A stretch of DNA of 64,000 nt, from positions 124,001 through 188,000 of the forward strand of contig JASKOT010000032.1 of NCBI GenBank assembly GCA_032158125.1. Reading direction: 5' to 3'. This stretch comes from Papiliotrema nemorosa (lineage: Eukaryota; Basidiomycota; Tremellomycetes; Tremellales; Rhynchogastremaceae). A program made the translations under genes and the position numbers. The notes below the pieces were generated by a model. The model searched no databases, was not told the DNA's origin, and worked only from the letters and a program-made list of their open reading frames with translations. Positions 44,201-55,677 of this stretch are shown here, piece after piece (the stretch's first letter is position 1; each line of letters starts with the position of its first letter).

Positions 44201-46500
44201 GAGTGAGTTGGGAGCCGTATCGGGTTAACCGGATCTCACTTGTCAGGCTCTGCTTCCAAGACTCGCACTCTGAGGAGCGATAGCAAGAGCGAGGAGGTCA
44301 ACAAACCCAAAGGCGATCTTCGAAATCTCATGACGGCAGGTGATCGTACCGCAGACCCCGGGGGGAGATCCTTCGCAGTAAGCAAGTCGACTGTAGTCGG
44401 CGAGCAGGACGGTTCAGGCAACCAAGCGGATGTCGATTACGATCCACATGATCAGAATGGTGATCACCTTCTGGAGGAAGCCACCAAGCAGACAACCAAA
44501 CGTACGTAAAGACAGCTTGCCGGCGAGATTATAACTGGAAGACAGCGGATCCCAAACGATCCTTGATCAATCGACAAGCTGGGAGAGTTGCTGCCTCGCC
44601 CTCGCCACGTCTCGAAGAAGGCCTCCCGTGGTCGGGGGCTAGCACTTCGAAGGCTAAAAGACTCCAGCTCGTCAAGCAAAAGTTGCAACGCAACGACGAT
44701 GGCTCGCCCAAGAAAGCATCCGCGGATCTGTCGGATGCGGATCGACCTCATATGACCGCTGATTATGGTACGAATGATCTCCAGTACAGCGGAGTGTTGG
44801 ACGACCCGGTAGAGATCGGCGATCACGGTCCTGATGAAGCGGAGGGTAGCCCGGAGGCCGAAAGGATTGCTAGCATCGCGGCCCAAAACGATTCCATGGT
44901 ATGTCTTCCCTGCATTTCTTTAAGGGAAAATTGATCTCGTCAGAGTGGCAGCGCTGCCAGCGCAATGAAAAATGACAGCATGGCCAAGGGAGTATTCCAT
45001 CCTGACGAATCACCTTGTACGTACCCTACCCGTCTTTCGACACTCGATGGCTAACAGACAAGCCAGGGACCAAACTCTAAAGCGTAGTAAGCGCCATCAG
45101 GATGAAGATGAGGTTTCCGAGCGTCCTGTGAAGACCGCAAGGCCGTCCGAGAGTGACAGAGCAGCCTCCGACGATTGCAGCGATCTCGACTACATGGGCG
45201 TCAACGAAACAGAAGAGCGAATCCGCTCACAGGCTCTGCAACGACAAGGCAATTCGCCATCGAGGGCAGATTTGACTCCCGTCCCGGTACGTGCGATCGC
45301 CTCGATCAACGTCGACCTCGGAACAATGGATAGCCTTGGACCTCCACCACCTCCCAACTCCCTCGTGACACCACAGAATCGCCTTCAACCTGGGAACGTC
45401 GAGGTAAAGGACAGTTTCGCGATACCTACCGTACCCACTCTTCCCCCGGAGATCGAGAGGGCTGTCAGGACTGCCTTCAAAGACGTGTTTGATCATCAGC
45501 CAGTCGCGGAAAACACATACCACAAAGACCTGAACGAGGCCGTCCCGGTGGCCCGAATGCGCAGTGAAGATCTGATCGTGTTGATGCGTGCGGTCATTGA
45601 AGAAGAACAGCAAAAGCACGCTACGCGAGCGGCATCAAGACAACGCGACAGCGCGCCTAGATCGAAAGTCCCGATTCAACAAAGGAGAACCCAATCGACA
45701 GCCTTGAAGAGCGCCACATCAGATCGACACGTTGTGTATGCTATTCCGAGCCTTTCATCCGAGTCTGCAGAGGATGTGGTCTCGGAGGACAAGGTCAATT
45801 CAGAACTTGACGTCAGACAACAGATCATTCCCGAGTATGCGGACATCAAGACAAGAAAACGAGTAGCTATCGAGGAGACCCCTCGATCGGAGATCCTTGC
45901 GTCCGGAAGAATTGGCCAGGTCTTCAGTAGGCCCAACAAGAGGCGAAAGTCGAATGCGAAGATGGCAGAGAAGATAAATCTCCAGGTAAAGATCAAGGGC
46001 GAAGTGAATGAGCACGCGAGCGAGATCATGCGAGTGAGTCTTTAGACTTGATCAACCATGACAGAGTGCTGAAGGCGCAGTGCCTCGACGAGATCAACAC
46101 TGTGAGGGGAATTTCTCCTGAAAGTCCACAACCGGATCTAATGTCCAGGCTGTCAAACAGCGCGTCTCGGCGCGAGTCCAAATTCCTACTGCTGCTGCGC
46201 GCACGGTTCTCGCGACCATGAATAAGGAGGCAGTGGAGCTTGTCAGCGGATTACAGTCCGATTCGTGAGTTCTCATACTGGATCATGCCTACCGAGAGCT
46301 GACAAATGAGCATCAAAATCAGAGATGATATCTGGAATTCGAATGACGATATTTGGGGCCGATATGCAGAGCTCGCGAAGGAGCTACAAGAAGCGGCAAA
46401 GACGCACAACGAGGGAGGAAAGGAGACAGACAAGATACTCAAAACGGCCAAGCAGGGCATGGAGAACGGCCTGCCCAAAGTGCTTTTTGGCGAAGCTTGA
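41233..46500 (+). CDS. Large protein with ARM-like N terminus and C-terminal coiled coil, possible meiotic axis protein
   Basis: Not recognised by direct text match. The start MPPKKGKAKT leads into about 300 residues of helical, ARM-like sequence (VEEQLEALYGLLMINSADDL, SEWIILLVAFLDSLN, NTTIYLIRIIISCIDTQ). A beta-rich block of about 130 residues follows (GFTVVAHTVEGKDQLVGDV, REDIIIYVDEEGFLL, KVTFGVAIKADQSDGFQVAI), compatible with a PH-like fold. Then about 700 residues of disordered Ser/Lys/Asp sequence, and a final helical segment of about 140 residues with heptad-like spacing (GRYAELAKELQEAAKTHNEG) ending GLPKVLFGEA. Roughly 1,400 aa and about 18 introns, one just 34 nt (41,729-41,762). ARM, PH-like domain, long linker and C-terminal coiled coil is the layout of Red1/SYCP2/ASY3 chromosome-axis proteins; that reading is inference. 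Confidence 0.6.
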
Positions 46501-46740
46501 TAGAGGGGACCTTATACCGAGCCCAAGTTGATGCACGTAAAATAGTTTGATGATGTGATATAAGAACGTAGCGTAACCCGTACGTAGACTTGATCAAGAA
46601 AGAGAGACCGGCAGGGATGGTACCCAAAAGGACCGGGTCCGATATCATGCAATGCACATTCATGCTCTATGAGCCAGCACTCTACTTAACCCATAGACGC
46701 CTGGTGCATCCAGCTATACTGATTCAATTAGTATTCAGAA

Positions 46741-48385
46741 TCACTTGACTATCGAGCTGAGCGGTGGAAAGGGATTTGTCTTTGCCAAGACTACCGTTTG
46801 CCTTTCGTGCGATATATACCCCTTGATATAATCCTAGCTCTCTCAGCGTTTCTCAGAGGGATGGTTGACGACCCAACTCACCTTGGCAATCATCACTGAG
46901 AGGTAGCACTCGGTCTCATCCGGATCCACGTTGACATTGTGTAATCCCAAAGCCAGCTGAAATGTGGAAATCGGTATCCTCGAAGCCTTATCCGACGCTA
47001 TCCATCTATACTTCAGCCCTAGTCCTCTTGCCCTTTTCGAAAACTCACGCCCGCTTGAACAATGTCCTCAGGCAGATCTCGCGTGCTCGTTCTACAGCGA
47101 GATAAGTTCGCATCTCGACTAATCTAGGTTGAGCCCATTCGAGAGCTTCGTCGTATGCTGCTATATTGCCTTGTTTGATAGCTGAGATGAAGGGTTGGAA
47201 GAGTTGTTGAAGTCGGGGATGGGCAGCTAAGAGGGAGGCTGAAGGGAGAATGCCTCGGATAAGTCGGAGGGGAATAAGGTATGTCAATATGAGCCTGTTC
47301 TCAGTATTGGACCCCGTGCGCTATCATGAGAGGCGAGTGACTGTGTCGATGAAGAAGAACATGGGAGGCTTACTCGATGTTCCGCGTGCATTCGGCCGGA
47401 CAGTGGTGCAAGGCCCAAGTAAGCTTCTCGGTAGCCTTGAAATGATCAGCCCGAACACGAAGACGAAAGTTTGTGACCGACCTCGTTGTCTTGTTCATTG
47501 TTGAAGGCCAAGAGTCCAATATAAAAGTGCCATGTGACCTTACCATCAGCTTTATTGCGTCCCTGTCGTAGACCCACTTGGTCAGATAATGGAGCGGAAT
47601 CAACCGGAGGAGTCTTTGCGTCGGATGTTACAGCTCGAACGATGTTCTTACACAAGTTTGGCTTGCCGACCTGGATTCAGCTGACTTTCATACCTGATGT
47701 GATCAGGTCGCCCACCTTGAAGTAACATTTCATAGATAGACAAGCGAGATGATACACGCCCATCCGACGACTTTCCATGCCTTTAAAAGTTCGATCTGTC
47801 GCACAGAGAGAAAAGGCTTTCGAGACGGTTCTTGAGCACTCTTCCAGACAAGGTAGATTGCCCGTATTGGCAAATGTCACCGCGTCAGCCTGGAGTCAGC
47901 TCGAGCGGCCAGAGGTGTGTGATGGAAAGCTGACCTGCTCGGCTAGATCGCGCAGATCACGTAGGAGGAGAAAGAGGATAGGGAGACACCAGGAAGACTG
48001 TTCAGGGAGCCATCGATAGATTAATTGTAATAGAGCGGTCTGGTGTGTATACCTGGACGTGAATAACAGTTGATGTCGCTGTTTTGGGCTGAGCTCACGC
48101 TGAACGGTATTCGTTGATATACAGCGCATGTACGACGGCCACATGTCGAACGGCAATCTCGTCCCATGGCGCAGGCAGAGTATGTGAAGGCCTTAATAGC
48201 CTCTTCTCCTGTTACATTAGATTGGTACAAGGACTAAGACTGAAGCTCACAATATCATTCGGATCAACGGTATCCTTCAGTCCTCGAGCGGTTCGATTCC
48301 TTATATCCAGCAGCCTCAGTATCGCTTCGACATTTTCCGCAGCGAGAGGACCGGCGAATGACAAGAGATATTGCTGGAGATTCAT
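46741..48385 (-). CDS. PCID2: PCI-domain protein of the PCID2/CSN12/Thp1 family
   Basis: The family includes Thp1/PCID2 of the TREX-2 mRNA-export complex at the nuclear pore and the related Csn12. The start MNLQQYLLSFAGPLAAENVE fixes the ATG at 48,385, followed by DPNDI and, after an intron, WDEIAVRHVAVVHALYI. The PCI domain shows YLIPLRLIRGILPS, FQPFISAIKQGNIAAYDEAL and LAVERAREICLRTLFKRA. The last exon encodes DYIKGYISHERQTVVLAKTN then PFPPL and ends at 46,741, matching the winged-helix tail of the family. Several short introns; middle exon edges are not fully resolved. PCID2 and Csn12 are hard to separate from text alone. Head to head with TIF6. Confidence 0.85.
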
Positions 48386-48720
48386 CTTGAGCCATGTATC
48401 GTGGACAGACCAAGAGCCAAATGAAGCGCCGACCCGGATGATGTTTCAAAGGAATCCAATCTCGGATCCGAACTGACCCGTTTAATCTCTCCATTTCGGA
48501 TCCGGATATCATACGAGTGATGATTCAATTTGCATCCAACTTTTCCTGTGGCTCTCACTCGATCTTGGAGTATATATCTCGACACATTCGACCGCAAGAA
48601 GGATAGTTCATTGCTCCTCTGTAATCGATACCAAAGGAGATAAACAAACAAACCAACTCCCTTTCATCGCACCTCTCGCTAGACCAAACTTCGAAACTTT
48701 ACAACAGGAATCCTATCAAC
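48386..48720. promoter_or_regulatory. 335-bp bidirectional promoter, PCID2 / TIF6
   Basis: Lies between two head-to-head starts. A TATATAT-like element is visible at 48,573-48,580, about 150 bp before the TIF6 ATG. No gene present. Confidence 0.5.
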
Positions 48721-49656
48721 ATGGCTGTCCGTGAGTCATCAATGAGCCACATTGCCATTGTTTCCTTGCACATCGCTGAGCTTTCCAGGTGCTCAATTTG
48801 AAAACTCTGCCGATATTGGTGTATTCGCCAAACTCACCAACTCGTGCGTCCCCAGATAGGGCTGAGAATCCAGATGCTGACGATCCAGCTACTGCTTGAC
48901 CGCCCTCGCCTCATCCTCCAACTTCTATTCCGTCTTCGAGGCTGAACTCGCCGATGTCATCCCTATCGTCCACACCACCATCGCTGGTACACGTATAGTC
49001 GGTCGACTCACCGCTGGAAACAGACACGGTCTGCTCGTCCCCTCCACCACTACCGATCAAGAACTCCAACATCTCCGAAATGCCCTGCCGCCGCAGGTAG
49101 CCATTCAACGTGTGGAAGAGCGGTTGTCAGCCCTTGGAAATGTCATCGCTTGTAATGATTATGTCGCATTGGTGCACCCGGACATTGACCGAGAGACAGA
49201 GGAGATTATTGCGGATACGCTGAAGGTCGAGGTGTTTAGACAGACCGTGGCGAACAACGTGCTCGTCGGAAGTTATTGTGCCCTCTCCAATCAGGTGTGT
49301 ACAACAATGCGATCTATCACCGCTTAGTGCTAACGTTACAGGGAGGATTGGTCCACCCAAAGACCACTAGGGCGGAGCTGGACGAGCTGTCATCATTGCT
49401 GCAAGTCCCCTTGGTCGCCGGTACAGTGAACCGAGGTTCAGAAGTCATCGGAGCTGGATTGGTAGTCAACGATTGGTGTGCCTTTGCCGGGTTGGACACG
49501 ACCGCAACGGAAGTTTCCGTCATTGAGGCTACTTTCCGTAAGTCTCTCAGATTATACGCGCTCGGCATCTGACTGATCCCTTTAGGACTGCAAGGTCAAA
49601 CCTCTGCCGCTGTCATCAACGAGATGAGGGATTCTCTCATCGACCATTACGCTTAG
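48721..49656 (+). CDS. TIF6: Ribosome anti-association factor eIF6
   Basis: Binds the 60S subunit, is needed for its biogenesis in the nucleolus, and blocks joining to 40S until released. Five exons; the first is only 10 nt (MAV plus one base) and the intron 48,731-48,788 follows. Text then follows the family: [133 protein letters not shown], ending [13 protein letters not shown]. About 245 aa, the normal length. The strong conservation makes all splices secure. Confidence 0.97.
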
Positions 49657-50780
49657 ACTTGGAGTTTGGGCTGTCAAACTTCAGTCTCTGGCCCCCTAAT
49701 GTAGATGTAGATCATAGTCACATGCAGCAGCATCAAAGGCACAATCTACGCTCTTTCTCTGCATTTCCCTCGCATGCCCGAAGGGACATCACCGGAGCCG
49801 AGCAAACGCGATTTGAGGGGTGAGCTATCGCATGAGATGTGTATTCCTGCGGGGTTATTGATGAAACGACCTTTTCTCGGCAGCGGATTCATCAAAGCGG
49901 TGCGAGATAAAGGGTAGGCTTTGACCTCGCTATGATGCTCAAGCTACGTCCTTGCTGTCCTGCGTGCAGGGCTCATGCATGGGAGGGGATATGGCGCTAA
50001 GGCCACTGTCCGAGGTGGTGTGCAAAAAGTGGGGTCTTGTTTTGAATGTTTCAGGTCTATCGGACGGGTCAATTCCCACTGCCTGCACCTACGAAGTATC
50101 TGGCTTCCTTTGCTCCTACACCTTGCGCATGGCATCCATCGCACCTCACCACCATGCATGACCACTCCACCATGTCCTTCCGCATCACCCACCCCGCATC
50201 ATGCGCTTCGGGTCGTTCGGATGAAGGCTATATACCATGGGTCGGGTCAATCGATCAAAGCCCCTTTTCATAAGTATCAATCCCATATCCATCCGCGACA
50301 ACCCAAAAGGGGTGGGCTGGTTCTCGCAAACTGCAAACCAGCCAAGACTATAATCTCAGCACGATCCCTCGGGTGTTCATTCGTTGTTGTGATTGTTGTT
50401 ATTGTTCTTGTTGTGACTCTCAAGCATATGGGTCCGACCGCACCTGCGCGGATCCCTAGGCCGAGCTAGGCGTGACTTAGCGCAACGAGGCTGGTCTTGC
50501 TGCCCAAGGCAGAGAATCAAAGCGACATACCAACAACAAGGACTCTCAGCGATACATTGGTCGACTACGCGGTCAAGTCACAACAAGGGTATTGCGACTT
50601 TAGTGGTTTCCGGACGACAATCGTAGGAGTGTATCGACACATTCTGGGGGATCTCATTCAACAGTATACACATCTCAAGAGCTATAGATCGCCTCGATAC
50701 CTTAAGCATATCAGGTTTATCAATCCTAGACTACCCATTATCGCTTTCCCGGCTGTCTGGAGAGATCACTCAAGGTGACA
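49657..50780. other. Intergenic region, 1.1 kb
   Basis: TIF6 3' UTR and upstream region of the next gene. A possible frame at 49,975-50,469 is Cys/His/Arg-rich and repetitive in composition, not protein-like. A GTTGTTATTGTTCTTGTTGT stretch (50,391-50,417) is a simple-sequence patch. No gene called. Confidence 0.55.
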
Positions 50781-53700
50781 ATGGCACAGACAGTATCACG
50801 ACGTCCATCTCCTTTACGTGAAACCACCTTTCCCTCCCCTACAGCGCCGTCACCGTCCCTCTCTACCTCTCGACATGGCTCGATAGATGTACCGACAAGC
50901 AGACCTAGACCAAAATCGATAATCAACAGAATATTGCGCAACTCGACAATCGACTCTTCAGACCGTCTACCCGGAGCTCTACAGGCAAGACCTGTAGCAG
51001 GTGAGATTGTGGATGGACCGATCTCGGACAAGTCGGACAAGAAGAGGCGTGGAAGCAATAACATATGGGATATGAGGGCTAGCCGTAAACCGCCCCCACC
51101 TCCATCGAGGAAGAACTCGGATACAATGGAAGAAGAGTCATTCCCGGACGATTATTCGGATGGAATGATACATGGTGATCTGCCTCTGTTGTCTCGTCAG
51201 CCTCGACCCGTCAGAATGGATCCACCCGCAGATGCACAAGGCTCAAATTGGATGAACGAGACATCCGAGAGTGAAAGAGGATTCGAAATGGTTGGTGTTG
51301 TGCCAAAGGTGTTTCTGCATCCTCCAGAGGAAGGTCAGTACCGGGCTCAGCTCATCTCACATTCCTCTCCTCGAACCTACCGCAATATCGCTGACCGCGC
51401 AGAAGAAACGGAACCGATAAAACTATACCCTCTACCTCCTCCTCCACAAATCGCTCGACCTCCCCTCATCCACTTTCCCTCTTCGTCCTCCCGGCCCAGC
51501 TCCCTGTTCTCCGTCGACAGTACAATGTCCACAGAGGGTACTCGTAACACATGGGGCGGGATGTCTTCAAAGTTCAACAAGCCACCTCCAGTGTTCAAAC
51601 GTGGCTCGACGGCAATGCGGGCGGGAATCGTCATGCCGAAAAAGCGAGAAGAGGTGCAGAGGGATCGAGAACGACGGGTCAGCATGTACAATCCCGAAGA
51701 TATGGACTGGCAAGCTGGCGCATCGTCTTCTACACCGGGTGAGGGGGTTACTTCTCCGCCTCGTCGACGAGCTTCGTCTCCACCTGCGATATCTTCTCCC
51801 CCCATCTCTGCTCGGCCATCATCACCGCCCATCGGTGATATCGACATGCCACGCCCTCCGATCCCCTTTCGAGCATACTCGGATCCTGTCACTAGTCACA
51901 GAGACCAATCTCCGCCCAGAATCATGGTTACTTCGGAATCATCGGCAAGCATGGCAAGCCTCGCGACCGAGACGGCTCATTCGTTGGAAACGAGCGAGAC
52001 GGGGTTTTACAGCCTTCCCCAGAGGTCGTCTTCAGATGACGATGGATTCGAGCCGATTGAACAGGCGGAAGTCGTGGTGGAAAGCCCTATCGCTTTCGAC
52101 TCTCCCGAGTTACCAGAACCTCTACCCTCCATTGATGAGCTGGCTACCAGGTCGTCAGGCGTCCCAGAAGATACGATGCCGGCGGTCCTGTCCAGCATCG
52201 GACTCGCAGCTTCCCTACCAGAAGATAGTTCTCTTAACGAAGCGAATGTCGAGGACCGGCACTTGGACTTGGTCGACACGGAGTCTAATGCCAAGGCACA
52301 GCCTCACACGTCCTCCTCGGGCGTCTCGACGTCGCCCATCGTCGACGGGGAGTCGGAATCTTCTGTGCCAAGCGGACCATTTGGACGTAGCGGTAGTCGA
52401 CGATCAATGTCTTTGAGCTCTCTTGTGCTGCCAGGTCCGAGCGAGACCACTCCGAGGGCGCCCACTGTGTCCACGTCGAGTGATGGCAAGACTATCCGAA
52501 AGCAAAAGAGCCTGAAGAGGTTCTTCTTCTCAAACGGCGATCTAGCCAGCGAAGAGAAAGAACCCGTTCCTAAGCTGGACAAGGCTCTGCTCAAGGAGAA
52601 GACGGACAAATCTAGCAAGCAAAAGGTCGCCACGATGACAGCCGCACTGAACAGAGAGGCGGAGGACGAGGAGAATCTGCTAGACAAAGGCAAAAATAGA
52701 TCGGGCTTCAGCAGCATGTTATCTCGACCAAAGTCCAAACCTTCATTGCGAATAGACGTCAAGGCTTCTCGGCAATCCGTCCCTTCCGCGCCAGCCTCTG
52801 CCCCCTCAATCACCTCTGTTCCGACTTCTACCCCACATTCAAGTGGCTCGACATCAACGTCTTCCGGATCCAGCGCATATCCTGAGACGCCGATATCCAC
52901 GGTGTCGTCGAAATTCAAAACAAAAGGGACCCCTGGTGTGGCGGACGGTGCCAGTGGTGGTCGTGGTCTCACGAAGCGATTCTCTCTCTCCAACATGTCG
53001 AGCGCTTTCAAGCGATCCAAGCGGGACTTGTCGAGTCCGGTCCCTCAAGTGCCTGACCTCCCTACAGCGTACAAGAAGGATGCCAAGGGACGGAGTCTCA
53101 GTGACGATGGCTGTCGTACGGCCAAAGATATACGCGGCATGATCAAGGAAAGTGCGGTACCTTTGTCGCCTAAACTCGCCCAGTCTGCGATCCTTCAGTC
53201 GCCTAAATCACGGGATCGACCGTTACTCTCTCCTCCATTATCACCGAGCGGGACCTCGAGTCGTCCATCGGTTGATCAGTCCAGACCGTCATCACCTCGA
53301 TCGCCAAAATCAATCGCAGAGACCTTACCTCCTCCATCGCCCAAAGATACCGCCAGCATCTTGTCCGAGACTTCATCCACGTTTGAGCTGGATGAGGAAT
53401 TGACCCACGCTCAACTGATGCTGGTATCTCCCCGTACTCGCCGCAATCCAGCGGAAAGTCTGCAGGATATACTGGGAGTCGCACCGATATCTCGGCAGAG
53501 TAGGATTGTCAGGATGGAGCCTGCCTTTTCACGCCGTAGCGTCGAAGCGATCGTGCTTGGTCCGCTGCTTGTCTCGCCGAGCTCAATGGAGCCGATCCCG
53601 GACATCGAGTCAGACGTCCACAGGCGAGATAGCGATCTCTCCGTGGTGGGTGTTGGAGATACACGACGAGAGTTGCGATACGACTCTGAAGCTTCTCTCG

Positions 53701-54158
53701 AAACGCTATCCCGGTCGTCGTCCACCTCGGATCCGCTAGACCATACCGCCCCTGTCACTCCCGTCTCCGACCCCTGCGCCATGCCTCTAGTTTCACCTCC
53801 CCCACTACCTCCTCTTCCTCCGCTGTCAACCATGCCGAGCGATATGATCATCGTCGATGCGCCATCCATGACTGATATATACGCCTCTCCCACATCGACC
53901 ATCACCACGAGTCGTCGAAGTCCCGAAGCCATCTTCCGCTTCTTATCAGGCGGAAGCGGGAAGGATAGTCCCAAATCCACCCCGTCGTCGAAGCGAGCGA
54001 GCAAAGAGGTGCTGATCAGCAAGGTGGTCGAGGGGGAGTATACGAGTTTGATCCAGGCGACGCAGTTGAAGTCGCTGCATTTCGATTCGCTGGGACTGGA
54101 CTTTGACGGGTACGCATTCCCGCCGAATCTAATACCCCCGCCAAGGGAGGTGGTCTGA
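50781..54158 (+). CDS. Very long disordered serine/proline-rich protein, unknown
   Basis: One frame of 1,125 codons from the ATG at 50,781, rich in Ser, Pro, Thr and acidic residues. Many stretches look like phosphorylation targets (SPPR, SPKS, TPRAP). Basic patches KSLKRFFFS and KRFSLSNMSSAFKRSKRD resemble short membrane- or 14-3-3-binding motifs. The last 45 residues read as an ordered, probably conserved element (VEGEYTSLIQATQLKSLHF, then LGLDFDGYAFP). A 69-nt intron-like segment (about 51,332-51,400, GTCAGT...GCTGACCGCGCAG) keeps the frame and has no stop, so it may be spliced. A scaffold for polarity, septation or signalling is possible, but nothing assigns a role. Confidence 0.7.
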   Translation: MAQTVSRRPSPLRETTFPSPTAPSPSLSTSRHGSIDVPTSRPRPKSIINRILRNSTIDSSDRLPGALQARPVAGEIVDGPISDKSDKKRRGSNNIWDMRASRKPPPPPSRKNSDTMEEESFPDDYSDGMIHGDLPLLSRQPRPVRMDPPADAQGSNWMNETSESERGFEMVGVVPKVFLHPPEEGQYRAQLISHSSPRTYRNIADRAEETEPIKLYPLPPPPQIARPPLIHFPSSSSRPSSLFSVDSTMSTEGTRNTWGGMSSKFNKPPPVFKRGSTAMRAGIVMPKKREEVQRDRERRVSMYNPEDMDWQAGASSSTPGEGVTSPPRRRASSPPAISSPPISARPSSPPIGDIDMPRPPIPFRAYSDPVTSHRDQSPPRIMVTSESSASMASLATETAHSLETSETGFYSLPQRSSSDDDGFEPIEQAEVVVESPIAFDSPELPEPLPSIDELATRSSGVPEDTMPAVLSSIGLAASLPEDSSLNEANVEDRHLDLVDTESNAKAQPHTSSSGVSTSPIVDGESESSVPSGPFGRSGSRRSMSLSSLVLPGPSETTPRAPTVSTSSDGKTIRKQKSLKRFFFSNGDLASEEKEPVPKLDKALLKEKTDKSSKQKVATMTAALNREAEDEENLLDKGKNRSGFSSMLSRPKSKPSLRIDVKASRQSVPSAPASAPSITSVPTSTPHSSGSTSTSSGSSAYPETPISTVSSKFKTKGTPGVADGASGGRGLTKRFSLSNMSSAFKRSKRDLSSPVPQVPDLPTAYKKDAKGRSLSDDGCRTAKDIRGMIKESAVPLSPKLAQSAILQSPKSRDRPLLSPPLSPSGTSSRPSVDQSRPSSPRSPKSIAETLPPPSPKDTASILSETSSTFELDEELTHAQLMLVSPRTRRNPAESLQDILGVAPISRQSRIVRMEPAFSRRSVEAIVLGPLLVSPSSMEPIPDIESDVHRRDSDLSVVGVGDTRRELRYDSEASLETLSRSSSTSDPLDHTAPVTPVSDPCAMPLVSPPPLPPLPPLSTMPSDMIIVDAPSMTDIYASPTSTITTSRRSPEAIFRFLSGGSGKDSPKSTPSSKRASKEVLISKVVEGEYTSLIQATQLKSLHFDSLGLDFDGYAFPPNLIPPPREVV

Positions 54159-54585
54159 TGCGTCGAGCGATGGTGGAAGAGTTCTCGAGCAGGAATGTTC
54201 TAATGTGGGGATGGGATGGGATGGAATGGTTTCACCTCGGAAAGAGTCTCTACAATTGTCTGATTAGCGAGTTGTATTTCGAAAGGATAGGTCGCAATGG
54301 ACGATCACCTTTGAAAATCATCCTTTGACTGACGCTGATGAACTAGGTGGTGTTGCCCAGCTGACACGCCAATTTGCGCAAATCATCGTTGATTCTGATT
54401 ACACAGCGCGACGTGAAGGAGGCATGAAACGCTGACATCTCCCATTCTGATATTCTGTATCGCGAAGGCTAGCTGCAAGCTCAGATCAAAGGAAAGCCGC
54501 TAGTCCAGCTAGGCGTCTGGGAGACGGTGAGTGCTCGTGAGTAATCTGACGCCTTGACCATCATTTTACCCACACAGCCCGTGAA
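54159..54585. promoter_or_regulatory. Upstream region of tandem gene A with a 5' UTR intron
   Basis: About 430 bp. A good intron (54,527-54,577, GTGAGT donor, CTGAC, CACAG acceptor) ends 8 nt before the ATG of the next gene with no coding frame before it, so it is probably a 5' UTR intron. Confidence 0.45.
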
Positions 54586-55677
54586 ATGAACAACGATTAC
54601 AATATCGAAAGCCATGATAGTTGGGCGTATGACAAGTCTTTAGACAGCTATCTTGCGTCTTTCCCCGCTCTTCGAGCATTCTTTGACAGATCTCGTATCG
54701 AGCAAGACCCTCAAGCTCTTCAAATACCCCTTCAGAATGAAGGTGCTGGCGTTTACTGTGCATCCCTTACCTTGAGACGGGAGGTCACGCCATTGCCAGC
54801 CACCAACCAGTCACAGTCATGTGGCGACTTTGCATCACGTATCGTCTTGGTACTACAGACACTTGACACTAAGTCGACCGTCGAGCGCAACGAAAGGGAC
54901 ACATCCTTGGCTGAAATGATCATACCGCTCGATCCCCCTGCAGAATGGGCGGCGTACTATCTCCGTCCAGATCAGCCATTGACTCTGATGATTCATTCTT
55001 CAATCCAAACCACGGGATTCAGGGACCCTCGCGATCAAGTGCGGGACACGGCGGTCTTTACTATCAAAAATGGCAGCGACTCGATGCCCATCATTATCAA
55101 TACCAAAACGCAAGACAGCACGCTGAGGTTGGCGCCACATAGGTTATATGGAGTGGTACAGTTCCACTCGCTCCGTGAGACGGGTCCTCAATACGACTGT
55201 CCCACTCTGAACATCGAGCAAGCGGCTCAGAACATACCCAATTGGGACTGTGAGATGTCAAGACATCAACACGTCCCTACGATGGGCTGCCATTATACCT
55301 CGCCGTACGCAACTTTGCCCTGTGACCAAACATCGCCTATGCTTTGGAGTCCAGATGCCGAGGTGGACCTGGGTCGGATGGTGTCCTCGACAGGGAGCCT
55401 GCCGGGTGATAGCGAGAATGCGACCCTGGCGGATTGGTCGACGGTCTCTCTCACTCAATTGGACACAAGAACAGCCTTTGAAGACGATGAGCCCAGCCAA
55501 GAACCTGTCGTACCCGTATCCTCACCGGATGGATCAGATTGTGTGCTCAACCCGCCTGGTGTTGCCGATGTCGAGGGAGCTGAAGATGCGCTCCAGTCGG
55601 AGAAGGAAACAGCAGCGAGAATTGCAGAGACTGTGGACGATCTTCTGAGCGGGGTGCTATTTGCTTACACGTCTTGA
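54586..55677 (+). CDS. Tandem family member A, unknown function
   Basis: 363 aa in one exon; no recognised domain. The middle part aligns by eye with the two genes downstream: YCASLTLRR matches WAILSLRT in B, ASRIVLVLQTLD matches DTILVVRTLD, FTIKNGSDSMPI lies where B has VSITNGSTMKL, and LYGVVQFHS matches DVYGFAKWQ. These anchors have the same order, with inserts in A. The C-terminal third is an acidic, Ser/Thr-rich extension missing from B. No signal peptide or membrane helix. Same strand as B and C, so tandem duplication followed by fast divergence is the simplest reading. Confidence 0.7.
   Translation: MNNDYNIESHDSWAYDKSLDSYLASFPALRAFFDRSRIEQDPQALQIPLQNEGAGVYCASLTLRREVTPLPATNQSQSCGDFASRIVLVLQTLDTKSTVERNERDTSLAEMIIPLDPPAEWAAYYLRPDQPLTLMIHSSIQTTGFRDPRDQVRDTAVFTIKNGSDSMPIIINTKTQDSTLRLAPHRLYGVVQFHSLRETGPQYDCPTLNIEQAAQNIPNWDCEMSRHQHVPTMGCHYTSPYATLPCDQTSPMLWSPDAEVDLGRMVSSTGSLPGDSENATLADWSTVSLTQLDTRTAFEDDEPSQEPVVPVSSPDGSDCVLNPPGVADVEGAEDALQSEKETAARIAETVDDLLSGVLFAYTS

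Noticed and set aside
52304..53020. Minus-strand frame of 238 codons within the disordered protein gene
   Set aside because: Antisense shadow of Ser-rich codons; no independent features.
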